DNA of 64,000 nucleotides from an uncultured Muribaculaceae bacterium. Its GTDB lineage: Bacteria > Bacteroidota > Bacteroidia > Bacteroidales > Muribaculaceae. Of the stretch, positions 1-7,927 are shown one piece after another. Position 1 is the stretch's first letter. Every line of letters starts with the position of its first letter. A model generated the notes under the pieces. The model worked only from the letters and a program-made list of their open reading frames with translations, was not told where the DNA came from and did no database searches. Location of the stretch: the NCBI GenBank assembly GCA_910587075.1, contig CAJUKE010000002.1, positions 124,001 to 188,000 on the forward strand, in the 5' to 3' direction. The translations under genes were made by a program, and so were the position numbers.

Positions 1-2606
1 TTGAAGTCGGAAATCCGCTGGTTGTAGGTAACGTCGAATTCGAAACCCTCGTTCTTCATATCGCCCACGTTGCCCAGGGGGCGGTTGTTGCCTATGTAAC
101 CCGGGAGGGCCATATCCATAAGCATGCCGTTGGTGCGCTTGTTGTAATAGTCGAGGTTGAGGTTGAGGCGGTTGTTGAACAGGCGGAACTCAAGGCCGAC
201 GTCGGTCTGCTCCGACTCCTCCCACCGCAGGCCTGAGTTGATGTAGCCCTGGGGGACGGCTCCAGCCACGATGCCGGTGAGGCCGCCTATGCCGAGTATG
301 TAGTTGGCTCCGCCGCTCATCATGGAGGTGTAGGCGAAGGAGCGTATGTTCTGGTTACCGTTCTTACCCCAGCTTGCGCGGAGTTTCATAAAGGTGAGGA
401 ACTCGGGGCGCGAGGCCATGAAGGGTTCGTTGGTTATGTTCCAGCCGCCGGAAATGGAGGGGAAGTTGGCCCATTTGTTTTTGGGGGAGAACTTCGAGGA
501 GCCGTCGCGGCGCATGGTGAACTCCACCATGTAGCGCCCGTCGAAATCGTAGCCGATACGGCCGAAGTACGAGGCCAGGCGGCCAAGGGGGGAGGGGGAG
601 GCGGAGGCGCTGCGGAGGTTGGCGTCCTGGTCGGTGGCGTCGATCCAGGGCTGGGCGGCGTCGCGAATTTTGTAGCTCGTGCCTGACACATATTGGTCGG
701 AGGCCGACGAGGCGCTCTGGCCTATGAGCACGGTGAAGTGGTTCTTCTCCTTGATGTCGAAGGTGTAGGAGAGGGTGTTCTCAATCTGCCACGACCATGA
801 GCGGGTAAGGGTCGACCATACCGAGGAGTTGGGCTCGTTGCGGGTGCTGTTGAGGTAGTAGGGGAGGGTGTAGCCGTCGTTGGTGTAGAACTGGAGGTCG
901 CCCGACAGCGACGACTTGAATTTGAGGTTCTTGTAGATTTCCAGTTCGGCGAAGACGTTGCCCATGGCGCGGTCGCTGGTGTTCTTGTCGCAGGGGAGGT
1001 AGAGGAGCGCCATCGGGTTCGGCATGGCGGCGAAGTCGACGCTGGGTATGGTGAACGGGCGCCCGTTGTTGTCGACCACGGCGGTGGGATGTTCGAGCAG
1101 GGTCGCCTCGGGATCAGTGGCGTAAACGGGTAGGGTGGGGGTCATGGCCAGGGCGCTGCCGAGCACCGAGCCGCGCTCGCTGTTGTTGCTTATGCCGCGG
1201 GAGGTGTCGTGGGAGTAGGCGATGTTGGTGCCCATCCGCAGCGAGCGGAGCCAGTCGCGCTTGGCCGAGGAGTCGAACAGCTCGTAGTTGTTATTGTTGC
1301 GTATGGTGAAGCGCTCGTAGTTGGAGTGCTGCTGCTTGCCGCCGATGATGCCTTCCTGGTAGAGGTAGCTGCCCGACACATAGTAGTTTACCTTCCCGGT
1401 GCCGCCGGAGACGCTGATCTGGTGGTTGATCACCGGGGCGTTTTTCTGAAACACGGCGTTCTGCCAGTCGGTACCTTTGCCGAGCGCGGCGGGGTTGTCG
1501 TAGACGGGTGCTTTGCCGTCGTTCATATACATCTCGTTCATAAGGGTGGCGTACTCGGTCGCGTTGAGCATCGGGATCTTGCGCTCGGCGTTCTGCCAGC
1601 CGTATGAGAAGTCGTATGAGATGGTGGCGCGCCCTTCGGAGCCGCGCTTGGTGGTGACGAGGATTACGCCGTTGGCGCCGCGGGAGCCGTAGATGGCGGC
1701 TGAGGCGGCGTCCTTGAGTACCTCGACCGATTCGATGTCGGAGGGGTTTATGAAGTCGATGCCGCCGTTGACCGGGGTGCCGTCGACGATGTACAGTGGG
1801 TTTGAGTCATTGATGGTGCCTGTGCCGCGGATGCGTATTTTGTTGCCGTCGCCCGGCTGGCCGGAGGAGGCGGTGATGCTTACGCCCGACACCATGCCTT
1901 TGAGCACGTTATCGACGCGCGTCGGGGTCATAACCTTCATATCCTCGCTTTTGACGCTGCTGATGGCGGCGGTGACGACGCTCTTCTTCTGCACGCCGTA
2001 GCCGATCACGACCACCTGGTCGAGCTGCAGCGCGTCCTCGGCCAGCACGGTGGCGAAGTGGCTTTTACCGGCGATTTTCAGGGTCTGGGGTTCGTAGCCC
2101 ACATATGAGATTTTCACGCTCTCGGCGTTGTCGGGCACTTCGAGGGTCCAGCGGCCATCGTAGTCGGAGACGGTGTTGATTTTCATGCCGGGCACCATGA
2201 CGTTGGCTCCGATCACGGGCTCGTCGGTGTTGTCGGTGACGCGGCCCGAGATCGTGCGCCGGCGGTCGGCGGTGGCGGGTTTGGCGTCATTCCCCCCGAC
2301 AATCACTATGGCCTTGTCGGAGAGCTTTTTGAATGAGAGCCCGCTACCTGACAGCGCGGCGTTGAGCACGCTTTCCACGCTGGCGTTGGTTTTGTGGAGT
2401 GTCACCGGGGAGGCTCCTTCGACGAGCTGCGTGCGGTACGAAATCCTGTAGTCGGTTTGCTGCTCGATTATGCGGAATACCTCCTGGAGCGGCGCGCCGT
2501 TGACGTTGACGGTGACTCCGCCGTCAGCCGCTCTCAAGCAGAAACCGCTGAATACCAGCAGTATCGCAAGCAGGGATTTCTTCAGTAGAGAAGTAAGGTT
2601 AAACAT
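1..2606 (-). CDS. SusC/RagA-family TonB-dependent outer membrane transporter with STN domain (3' end outside window)
   Basis: The frame opens with ATG at 2606 and stays open to the left edge, so about 868 residues are visible and the end of the barrel is missing. In order one sees a signal peptide (about 1-26), an STN domain (about 28-100), a carboxypeptidase-regulatory-like domain (about 117-195) and a TonB plug (about 200-320, with the family signatures VIGYGVQKK, YIVDGTPV and YGSRGANGVILV), then barrel strands. Such proteins import glycans or other large ligands with a SusD lipoprotein, whose gene would be expected next, beyond position 1. The STN domain means it can signal to a FecR-type anti-sigma factor, and a fecR/ECF-sigma pair lies directly upstream on the same strand. 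The substrate cannot be told from the sequence. Confidence 0.95.
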   Translation of the reverse strand, partial: MFNLTSLLKKSLLAILLVFSGFCLRAADGGVTVNVNGAPLQEVFRIIEQQTDYRISYRTQLVEGASPVTLHKTNASVESVLNAALSGSGLSFKKLSDKAIVIVGGNDAKPATADRRRTISGRVTDNTDEPVIGANVMVPGMKINTVSDYDGRWTLEVPDNAESVKISYVGYEPQTLKIAGKSHFATVLAEDALQLDQVVVIGYGVQKKSVVTAAISSVKSEDMKVMTPTRVDNVLKGMVSGVSITASSGQPGDGNKIRIRGTGTINDSNPLYIVDGTPVNGGIDFINPSDIESVEVLKDAASAAIYGSRGANGVILVTTKRGSEGRATISYDFSYGWQNAERKIPMLNATEYATLMNEMYMNDGKAPVYDNPAALGKGTDWQNAVFQKNAPVINHQISVSGGTGKVNYYVSGSYLYQEGIIGGKQQHSNYERFTIRNNNNYELFDSSAKRDWLRSLRMGTNIAYSHDTSRGISNNSERGSVLGSALAMTPTLPVYATDPEATLLEHPTAVVDNNGRPFTIPSVDFAAMPNPMALLYLPCDKNTSDRAMGNVFAELEIYKNLKFKSSLSGDLQFYTNDGYTLPYYLNSTRNEPNSSVWSTLTRSWSWQIENTLSYTFDIKEKNHFTVLIGQSASSASDQYVSGTSYKIRDAAQPWIDATDQDANLRSASASPSPLGRLASYFGRIGYDFDGRYMVEFTMRRDGSSKFSPKNKWANFPSISGGWNITNEPFMASRPEFLTFMKLRASWGKNGNQNIRSFAYTSMMSGGANYILGIGGLTGIVAGAVPQGYINSGLRWEESEQTDVGLEFRLFNNRLNLNLDYYNKRTNGMLMDMALPGYIGNNRPLGNVGDMKNEGFEFDVTYNQRISDF

Positions 2607-2647
2607 CAAATAGTGGTATTAAAATGTGATATGATTCGTCGGTCGTG

Positions 2648-2680
2648 GGGCGCCAGCGGCGCCCGTCACATTAGAGTGAC
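2648..2680. other. two adjacent hairpins in the fecR-susC gap
   Basis: In the 171-bp gap between fecR and the SusC gene there is a perfect 7-bp stem (GGGCGCC/GGCGCCC, 3-nt loop, 2648-2664) immediately followed by a 5-bp stem (GTCAC/GTGAC, 2665-2680). They lie 42 bp before the SusC start codon. They could attenuate transcription between the regulator genes and the transporter, or shape the transporter mRNA leader. No clear TAnnTTTG promoter was found in the gap, as expected if the promoter is read by the cognate ECF sigma factor. Confidence 0.4.
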
Positions 2681-2777
2681 GAATAACATCGCGTTTTGTA
2701 CCGAATAATTTTGATGTTTTATAACATATTTTGGCGAATATTCAATGTGCGCCCTCCGCGCGGGGTCGGGCGGGGCC

Positions 2778-3671
2778 TCAGGGACGGGCGGAAACCTCGC
2801 ATCCTAAGGCGAGCTGCACTACCTTCATAGCCAGGGGCATTGAGGATATGGGCAGGGTGCCGGTGAAGGTCTCGCCGCTGTCGCATCCGATGGTGACGGT
2901 CACCCCGTAGTAGCGGTTGAAGGCGCGGGCAATGTCGGCCGGGGTGGCGTTTTCGAGCGAAATCTCGTCGCGCTGCCAGGCGGTAACCTCCTCGATGCCG
3001 CCGCAGGGAGCTATGGTTACGCTGCCTGTCTGCCGGTTGATGATGGCTTTCTGGCTCGGTTTCAGCAGTGTGACCCCGCCGTCGGCGGTGCGGAGCTCGA
3101 CCGAACCGCTCACCAGCGATAGCTCGGCGATACTGTCGGCGGGGGTGCCGTAGAGGTTGAAACTGGTGCCTTTTACGATCGCCTCGAAGCCCGGGGCGCT
3201 GATTACGAACGGGTGGGAGGCGTCGGACTTCACGTCGAAAAATCCCTCCCCCTCGAACGTCACGCCGCGGCGACCCCCGGCGAAGTCCCCCCCGGAGTAG
3301 GCCAGTTTCGACGACTGGCGCAGGGTAACGGTTGTGCCGTCGGGGAGGGTGACGAGCGAGTTGTTGTGGGGTGTCGATTCAACTGACGCCGTGGTCGAGC
3401 TTATGGCCGATAGCTCGCCGTGGAGGTGCCAGGCCGTTCCGGCGAGAAGCAGCACGGCGGCGGCTGCCGCGGCGCCGAGCAGTGCGGGCATCCATCTCCG
3501 TCGCGGCGCGGGAGCGTAGGCCGAGTCGAACTCGTCCCAGTCATCCGTAAGGAGCCGCTCAAGTTCGGAATCGGCCATGGCGTCGACCGATTCGCGCAGT
3601 TCGCGCATCTCATCGCGCGAAATCTCGTCGCGGCGGTATTTCTTCAAGAGTTTGCTGATGGAGGGACGCAT
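2778..3671 (-). CDS. FecR-family anti-sigma factor
   Basis: This 297-residue protein has a cytoplasmic N-terminal segment (1-60), one membrane helix (about 61-80, Ala/Leu-rich), a periplasmic FecR domain (about 105-200) and a C-terminal DUF4974-like domain (about 232-297). Known relatives bind an ECF sigma factor in the cytoplasm and receive a signal in the periplasm from the STN domain of a SusC-type receptor. Both partners are here: the sigma gene ends 41 bp upstream and the STN-bearing SusC gene follows downstream, so the three genes form a classical trans-envelope regulatory set. The start ATG at 3671 is the first in frame. Confidence 0.93.
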   Translation of the reverse strand: MRPSISKLLKKYRRDEISRDEMRELRESVDAMADSELERLLTDDWDEFDSAYAPAPRRRWMPALLGAAAAAAVLLLAGTAWHLHGELSAISSTTASVESTPHNNSLVTLPDGTTVTLRQSSKLAYSGGDFAGGRRGVTFEGEGFFDVKSDASHPFVISAPGFEAIVKGTSFNLYGTPADSIAELSLVSGSVELRTADGGVTLLKPSQKAIINRQTGSVTIAPCGGIEEVTAWQRDEISLENATPADIARAFNRYYGVTVTIGCDSGETFTGTLPISSMPLAMKVVQLALGCEVSARP

Positions 3672-3712
3672 ATGTGTGATGTATGATAGTTGAAACGCAT
3701 TATATTAGGTGG

Positions 3713-4276
3713 TCACCGTAGCAGGTCGTAGAGCCGTTTGAGGCCGAGCGAGAGCTGGTTGCGTATGGTCTGCTCGCTGAGATTCAGCCTCCGGGCCGCT
3801 TCCTGGTTGTCGAGTCCCTGGAGCCGGCAGAGGGTTATGGCCTGCCGCTGTGTCGGCGGGAGGCAGTCGAGGGCCCTCATAAGCTTTTCCACGAACTCGT
3901 GATATTCGATCCGCGAGGTTGAAGAGTCGTTCGCGGGTACTTGGTCGATGTATTCCAGATAGTCCTCGTAAGCGCCGCGGCGCAGCTGCGCCCTGAAGGC
4001 GTCGATCACCTCGTTGCGGGCCATGCGGAATATGAGGGAGCCTATATGCTCGTCAGCCCTGATGGACCGGCGCGCGTCCCATAGTTTAATGAACGCTATC
4101 TGGGTTATCTCTTTCGCGGCTTCCTTGTCTTTGGTTATCGCCCGGCAATAGGATAGCAGACGCCCCGCGTACATTCGGTAAATCTCGTCGAATGCTTCGC
4201 GCGAATCGCCGCGGAGACGCTCTATCAGATGGCGCTCGCGCTTGCTGGAATCCTTATGCTTTTGAAAATCAGGCAA
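3713..4276 (-). CDS. ECF sigma-70 factor, FecI/SusC-regulator type
   Basis: The protein carries sigma region 2 (segment AFDEIYRMYAGRLLSY and the LIFRMARNEVIDAFR stretch) and region 4 (LPPTQRQAITLCRLQG, then a helix-turn-helix with QEAARRLNLSEQTIRNQ). It should direct RNA polymerase to the downstream SusC locus when released by FecR. The longest frame begins with TTG at 4309, but that codon lies inside a perfect -7 promoter box (4307-4314). A TTG at 4276, preceded by a GGAGGG Shine-Dalgarno-like stretch, is the more likely start and gives 187 residues; no ATG occurs before residue 46 of the long frame, which would destroy region 2. Function is sure, start is not. Confidence 0.9.
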   Translation of the reverse strand: MPDFQKHKDSSKRERHLIERLRGDSREAFDEIYRMYAGRLLSYCRAITKDKEAAKEITQIAFIKLWDARRSIRADEHIGSLIFRMARNEVIDAFRAQLRRGAYEDYLEYIDQVPANDSSTSRIEYHEFVEKLMRALDCLPPTQRQAITLCRLQGLDNQEAARRLNLSEQTIRNQLSLGLKRLYDLLR

Positions 4277-4306
4277 TGGTACGTATCCCTCCGTGAAAGT
4301 TACCGA

Positions 4307-4337
4307 CAAAGTTACGTTTTTTCTCTTTCAGGCCAAA
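4307..4337 (-). promoter_or_regulatory. housekeeping promoter of the ECF sigma/fecR pair
   Basis: Reading the minus strand, TTTG (4334-4337), a 19-bp spacer, then TAACTTTG (4307-4314) match the Bacteroidetes -33/-7 consensus exactly. Transcription would begin near 4300, downstream of the first possible start codon of the sigma gene, which helps to place its true start at 4276. Confidence 0.75.
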
Positions 4338-4398
4338 AAAAATGTTTAGCCGCGGGCTTTTTTCGACATATGTCGAGGCTTTAATTCGGGGAAATTGT

Positions 4399-4406
4399 TA
4401 TTTTTG
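4399..4406 (+). promoter_or_regulatory. -7 promoter box of the LRR lipoprotein gene
   Basis: TATTTTTG matches TAnnTTTG. No good TTTG lies 19-20 bp upstream. A start near 4413 would give a leader of about 36 nt before the ATG at 4449 and rules out the TTG at 4395 as initiation codon. Confidence 0.55.
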
Positions 4407-4448
4407 CGGGAAATGCGATGTGAATCAATTGTAAGAAAGCGTTTTGCC

Positions 4449-6002
4449 ATGAAATTTCGTCTCTTTCCAACCATTCTGCGGCTGTGGCCGATGGCCGCGT
4501 TACTGTTGTTTGCCGTTTCCTGTGCCGACGATGCCGAGGAGGTTCCGAAACCGAAGGAACCCGACGCGGTGAGCGTCGAGACCCCCGAACTCACCGCTCT
4601 CCCCGAGGGGGGCGAGGTGGTGATTGTTTTCAACGCGAATACCGACTGGACTATGGAGGTGCCGAACACCAACGAGCATTTCCAAGGCCAAATCACCGAG
4701 CGCTCGGGCAAGGCGGGCGCTATGCGCGTCGGATATGTGGCGCTGCCGAACACTTCCGGCGCGGCGCGCTCCACTACCATAAAGATTACCGCCGGGCGCG
4801 CTTCGGCAACGGTGGTGGTGCGCCAGGAGGACGCTGGGGTGACGCTCCCATCGGAAGCGGAGGTCAGAGCCTACCTGATGCGTCTCTACGAGATGACCGA
4901 CGGGCCGAACTGGCGCTTCAAGGGGAACTGGGGTTCCGATCTCCCGCTCAACAAGTGGGGCTCGGAGGTGCGCTATGAGAACGGGCTGCTCTCGCTCAAC
5001 CTCGGCGAGCGTTACCTCAAAGGGGAGATAGACCTCTCGGGGTGCGACGCCCTGGTGAGTCTGCGGTGCGCCAAGAACCAGATATCGAAAATCGACGTTT
5101 CGGGGTGCCGCCTCCTCAAGGAGATTGACTGCACCAACAATTCCATGGAGGAGATTAATTTCGAGGGGTGCCTATCGCTGACGGACGTAAATGTGCCCTA
5201 CAATAATCTCCAACGGCTCGACGTCGGGTGGAGCAAGACCCTCACCAGGCTCTATGCCAACCATAACCGACTGACGGAGTTGGATCTGTCGGAGTGCGTG
5301 ATGCTGGAGACCGTCGACTGTTTCGCCAACCGCCTTTCGAAGCTCGAAATACCCCACCGTCAGAGGCTGAAAGATGTGTTCTGCTATGAGAACGAAATCC
5401 GCACGCTCGATATCGGGAACGCGCCGATAATGGAAATCCTCAACTGCGGCGACAACGAACTGGAGTCGCTCAACGTCAAAGGGTCGCCCCGGCTTCGCTG
5501 GATTTATTGCTACAACAACCGCCTGACGGAACTCGACACCTCCGACCAGATGGACGCGCTCTCCTGTTACTATTGCTTCTCGAACCGCCTGACCTCGCTC
5601 GATATGACGGGCTATCGCAACCTCTCGGAGCTGCATTGCTCCGACAACGACCTGACGTCGCTCACCGTGGCCGGATGCCGCAAGCTGCGCTGGCTCTACT
5701 GCTCCTACAACCGCCTGGAGACGCTCGACCTCGCGGGGTTCGACGATGTGTTCGAGCGGCTCGATTGCTCCTACAATCGATTGCGCGAGGTGGAGCACAT
5801 TACCGACTACAGGTATCTGCGCCTGTGGTGCCAGGGCAACCGTATCGGCGGCGAGATACCCTCGCATTTCGACAATTGCCTGGAGTTTGAATATGACCGC
5901 CGCTACGAATACCGCCCCGAAACCGGCACCTACAACGACCTCGGCTACGGCTGGTACTACCCCGGCGAACCCGCCTCCATGAAGCACGAAAGACTTCCGT
6001 AA
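4449..6002 (+). CDS. surface lipoprotein with BACON-like domain and Cys-rich leucine-rich repeats
   Basis: The 517-residue protein starts with a lipoprotein signal peptide ending in the lipobox LFAVSC, so it is probably anchored in the outer membrane. Residues about 30-120 resemble a BACON domain (all-beta, seen in Bacteroidetes surface proteins that bind glycans or mucin). From about residue 165 to 490 there are some fifteen repeats of the type LxxLDCSxNxLTxLDLSGC, with Cys or Tyr-Cys at a fixed place in most. LRR proteins of this sort usually bind proteins; the ligand is unknown. It stands alone: the sigma gene is divergent and the next gene is convergent. The stop TAA abuts the stop codon of the convergent gene with no base between. 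Confidence 0.85.
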   Translation: MKFRLFPTILRLWPMAALLLFAVSCADDAEEVPKPKEPDAVSVETPELTALPEGGEVVIVFNANTDWTMEVPNTNEHFQGQITERSGKAGAMRVGYVALPNTSGAARSTTIKITAGRASATVVVRQEDAGVTLPSEAEVRAYLMRLYEMTDGPNWRFKGNWGSDLPLNKWGSEVRYENGLLSLNLGERYLKGEIDLSGCDALVSLRCAKNQISKIDVSGCRLLKEIDCTNNSMEEINFEGCLSLTDVNVPYNNLQRLDVGWSKTLTRLYANHNRLTELDLSECVMLETVDCFANRLSKLEIPHRQRLKDVFCYENEIRTLDIGNAPIMEILNCGDNELESLNVKGSPRLRWIYCYNNRLTELDTSDQMDALSCYYCFSNRLTSLDMTGYRNLSELHCSDNDLTSLTVAGCRKLRWLYCSYNRLETLDLAGFDDVFERLDCSYNRLREVEHITDYRYLRLWCQGNRIGGEIPSHFDNCLEFEYDRRYEYRPETGTYNDLGYGWYYPGEPASMKHERLP

Positions 6003-6518
6003 TTATTTGAACAGTTTGGCGTAATCCCAAATCCGGCCTACGGGTTTGATATGATGTAAGGCGAGTTTCCTGGCTTGTGGTGAGCCGGGGCTTATGCGTA
6101 TGTCGGTGCTGCCGGAGGAGACCCAATAAAACGAGCGGGCGCCATTCTCCTTTTTCGGAAGTTTCAGCAGCTCAGGCGCGTTATCCTTCAGCCATTTGTT
6201 GGCGAATATCGCTTTTTGAATGACACAGTCAATCTCCGATGTTGCGGCGGGATGGATTTCAATGAAGAAAGTGTGCCCGTCATACTCTATCGCATAATCC
6301 CAGCGGTTGCTTTGAGGAAAGGACTTTTTGGCCGCTTCGTCTAATGCGACAGAGCCACCAATAAGGGTCGGATCAGGAACTTTGATTGACTTCCGCTCAA
6401 TCTTTTTCATCGCGCCGAGTCCCGCTGAAAAGAACTCTTTCAGGGCTTGGGCCGAGGCGCACGCATCGGCCAGTGGCTTCGACTCAGCTTTCTGCGGCTG
6501 TTGTTGCTTCCGGGCCAT
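6003..6518 (-). CDS. unknown 171-residue protein, possible PD-(D/E)XK-like nuclease partner of the ATPase
   Basis: I do not recognise a named family. The first 40 residues are polar and Gln/Lys-rich. The core has an acidic residue on one hydrophobic strand (RWDYAIEY, D74) followed by a second strand with FFIEIHPA (E87, H89), then SEID (E95, D97) and a helix with a conserved-looking WL pair. The D-x12-E-x-H spacing resembles the PD-(D/E)XK nuclease core with His in place of Lys, but this is inference. It starts 1 nt after the stop of the ATPase gene (TGA-T-ATG), so the two are almost surely translated together. Base composition is more AT-rich than the flanks, which suggests acquisition as a cassette. 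Confidence 0.7.
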   Translation of the reverse strand: MARKQQQPQKAESKPLADACASAQALKEFFSAGLGAMKKIERKSIKVPDPTLIGGSVALDEAAKKSFPQSNRWDYAIEYDGHTFFIEIHPAATSEIDCVIQKAIFANKWLKDNAPELLKLPKKENGARSFYWVSSGSTDIRISPGSPQARKLALHHIKPVGRIWDYAKLFK

Positions 6519-6519
6519 A

Positions 6520-7668
6520 TCAGTTCAAATATTCGGAAACCACGTTGTTGACTCGGGCGGAGAATTCCGATATGCCGCCCCACTCGGCGAGTGATTGCTC
6601 GTCGGATGCCACATCTAGTGAACTGATGTCTTTGGCGCTGACTTTTGCGTCGGAGCCGTTGCGCGAGAAAAAGTATGTGCGTATCTCTTTCCCGACCATT
6701 TTTTCAAGCATTTTGCCTACAGATGAATCGCTCTTGATTTTGAAGAGCGCGCACAATGCTTCGTGGAAATTGTCGCGATTATCCCGCAGGGTGTTGAATG
6801 CCCAGGCATATTCCAAAAGCAACGGCGAGTGGGTCGACACTATTACCTGGTGACCGCTCGTGATCAGTTCGCAAATTTGGAGCAGCACGCTTACAATGGC
6901 TTGCGGGTGGAGCCCCATTTCAGGCTCTTCGATTATTACGGTTTTGTACGCGCTGCGCTTGATAACCTTCGATGGGGGACCCGACAGGCAGTAGAACGCC
7001 AGCAGCAGAGGCATGAATTCCTTTTGTCCCGCGCTCCAGGCCATAAAGGGGATATTCATCCCGTCGACTGACAACTGCATCTTTTTCTGCCCCGCCACTT
7101 CGGCCATCACAACCTCTCCTTTATGGAAGATGCTGTTGTCAAACGAGCGCTTCTGAATGTTTTTAAGGCGCTCCTTGATTGGAAAAATAGTTTTCTTGTT
7201 GCCGAGTCCGAATTGCACGAAAGTGCGCAGAGTTTCGGTAAATTCTCTAAGGACGTATGGTGTTGTAAAAGAAAAGTCACTGAAGAATTTTGGATAGCCG
7301 TCGCCCATACACACAATTCTCTGCGCCGGGACGTAGAATACGGAACTTTCCTCTCCTGATGACTTCTTTGACAACTTGGCGAGAGTAAGCGCCTCGCCAT
7401 CGAGTGCCATTTTAGTATGCGGGTTCCACATCCCCTCCATGCCTTCGCCGAAGTAAACATTGAGAATGCGCTTAGAGTCGTGCCCGAGGATATAGTTATA
7501 TCGGTCGAGCGTTTCGATAATGCTGTCGCGGTCGGCTATGAGCTTTATGGCTTCAAGAGTGATGCTCTTGCCGCTCGCCTGTGGCCCCACGAAAAACGTA
7601 AGGTCGCCCAAATTAACATCAACTTCTCCTATCGGCCCGAAGTTACTTATATTAAAGTGCTTTATCAT
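6520..7668 (-). CDS. AAA_21/AAA_15-type (ABC-like) ATPase of a two-gene cassette
   Basis: The 382-residue protein shows all parts of an SMC/ABC-like ATPase: Walker A GPQASGKS (28-35), a signature-like SAGQKE (212-217), Walker B VIIEEPE (244-250) followed by MGLHPQA, and the switch His in STHSPLLL (His280). It lacks the TOPRIM nuclease domain of OLD proteins and is shorter than AriA or PtuA of the PARIS and Septu systems. Small ATPases of this class often work with a separate toxic effector encoded next to them, and here a 171-residue protein follows after one base. It has its own promoter (7755-7786) and lower GC than the genes around it. A role in phage defence or DNA processing is an inference. 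Confidence 0.85.
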   Translation of the reverse strand: MIKHFNISNFGPIGEVDVNLGDLTFFVGPQASGKSITLEAIKLIADRDSIIETLDRYNYILGHDSKRILNVYFGEGMEGMWNPHTKMALDGEALTLAKLSKKSSGEESSVFYVPAQRIVCMGDGYPKFFSDFSFTTPYVLREFTETLRTFVQFGLGNKKTIFPIKERLKNIQKRSFDNSIFHKGEVVMAEVAGQKKMQLSVDGMNIPFMAWSAGQKEFMPLLLAFYCLSGPPSKVIKRSAYKTVIIEEPEMGLHPQAIVSVLLQICELITSGHQVIVSTHSPLLLEYAWAFNTLRDNRDNFHEALCALFKIKSDSSVGKMLEKMVGKEIRTYFFSRNGSDAKVSAKDISSLDVASDEQSLAEWGGISEFSARVNNVVSEYLN

Positions 7669-7754
7669 AAACGGCTGCGTTATACTCTTTTAAATGAGGT
7701 AAAATGCCCTGCGAATAGATACTGACTAATTTTTATCCAAGTATCATACAATCG

Positions 7755-7786
7755 CAAAGTTAGCAATATTCGACGTATTATCCAAT
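7755..7786 (-). promoter_or_regulatory. promoter of the ATPase cassette
   Basis: On the minus strand ATTG (7783-7786), 20 bp, TAACTTTG (7755-7762). The -7 box is perfect and the -33 box differs by one base. The expected leader is about 80 nt. Because both genes of the cassette lie behind it, they form an independent transcription unit. Confidence 0.65.
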
Positions 7787-7838
7787 ACCTGCGATTTTAT
7801 GTGGTGCGTGATTTGGTTGGCTAAGGACGTGAACAGGA

Positions 7839-7873
7839 ATCCCCGCCAAGCGCGCGGGGCGGTTGGCGGGGAT
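7839..7873. repeat. 11-bp perfect inverted repeat
   Basis: ATCCCCGCCAA (7839-7849) and TTGGCGGGGAT (7863-7873) form a strong GC-rich hairpin with a 13-nt loop. It lies downstream of the Omp28-type gene and upstream of the ATPase promoter. There is no U-tract on either side, so it may support termination started at the hairpin 7898-7917 or insulate the cassette. Confidence 0.5.
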
Positions 7874-7897
7874 GGCGTTGGGTAGGTCGGGAAATTC

Positions 7898-7917
7898 TTA
7901 TGCCTTACAAGGCATAA
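7898..7917 (-). terminator. hairpin after the Omp28-type gene
   Basis: TTATGCCTT and AAGGCATAA pair around a 2-nt centre (in practice an 8-bp stem with a 4-nt loop). It begins 11 bp after the stop codon of the gene at 7928-9769 and is followed on the minus strand by an AT-rich stretch, so it is a probable intrinsic terminator. Confidence 0.5.
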
Positions 7918-7927
7918 ATTCGGGGGA

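Noticed and set aside
4346..4780. Minus-strand frame of 144 codons over the start of the LRR gene
   Set aside because: It overlaps the promoter of the LRR gene and the coding start of a clear lipoprotein; no domain.
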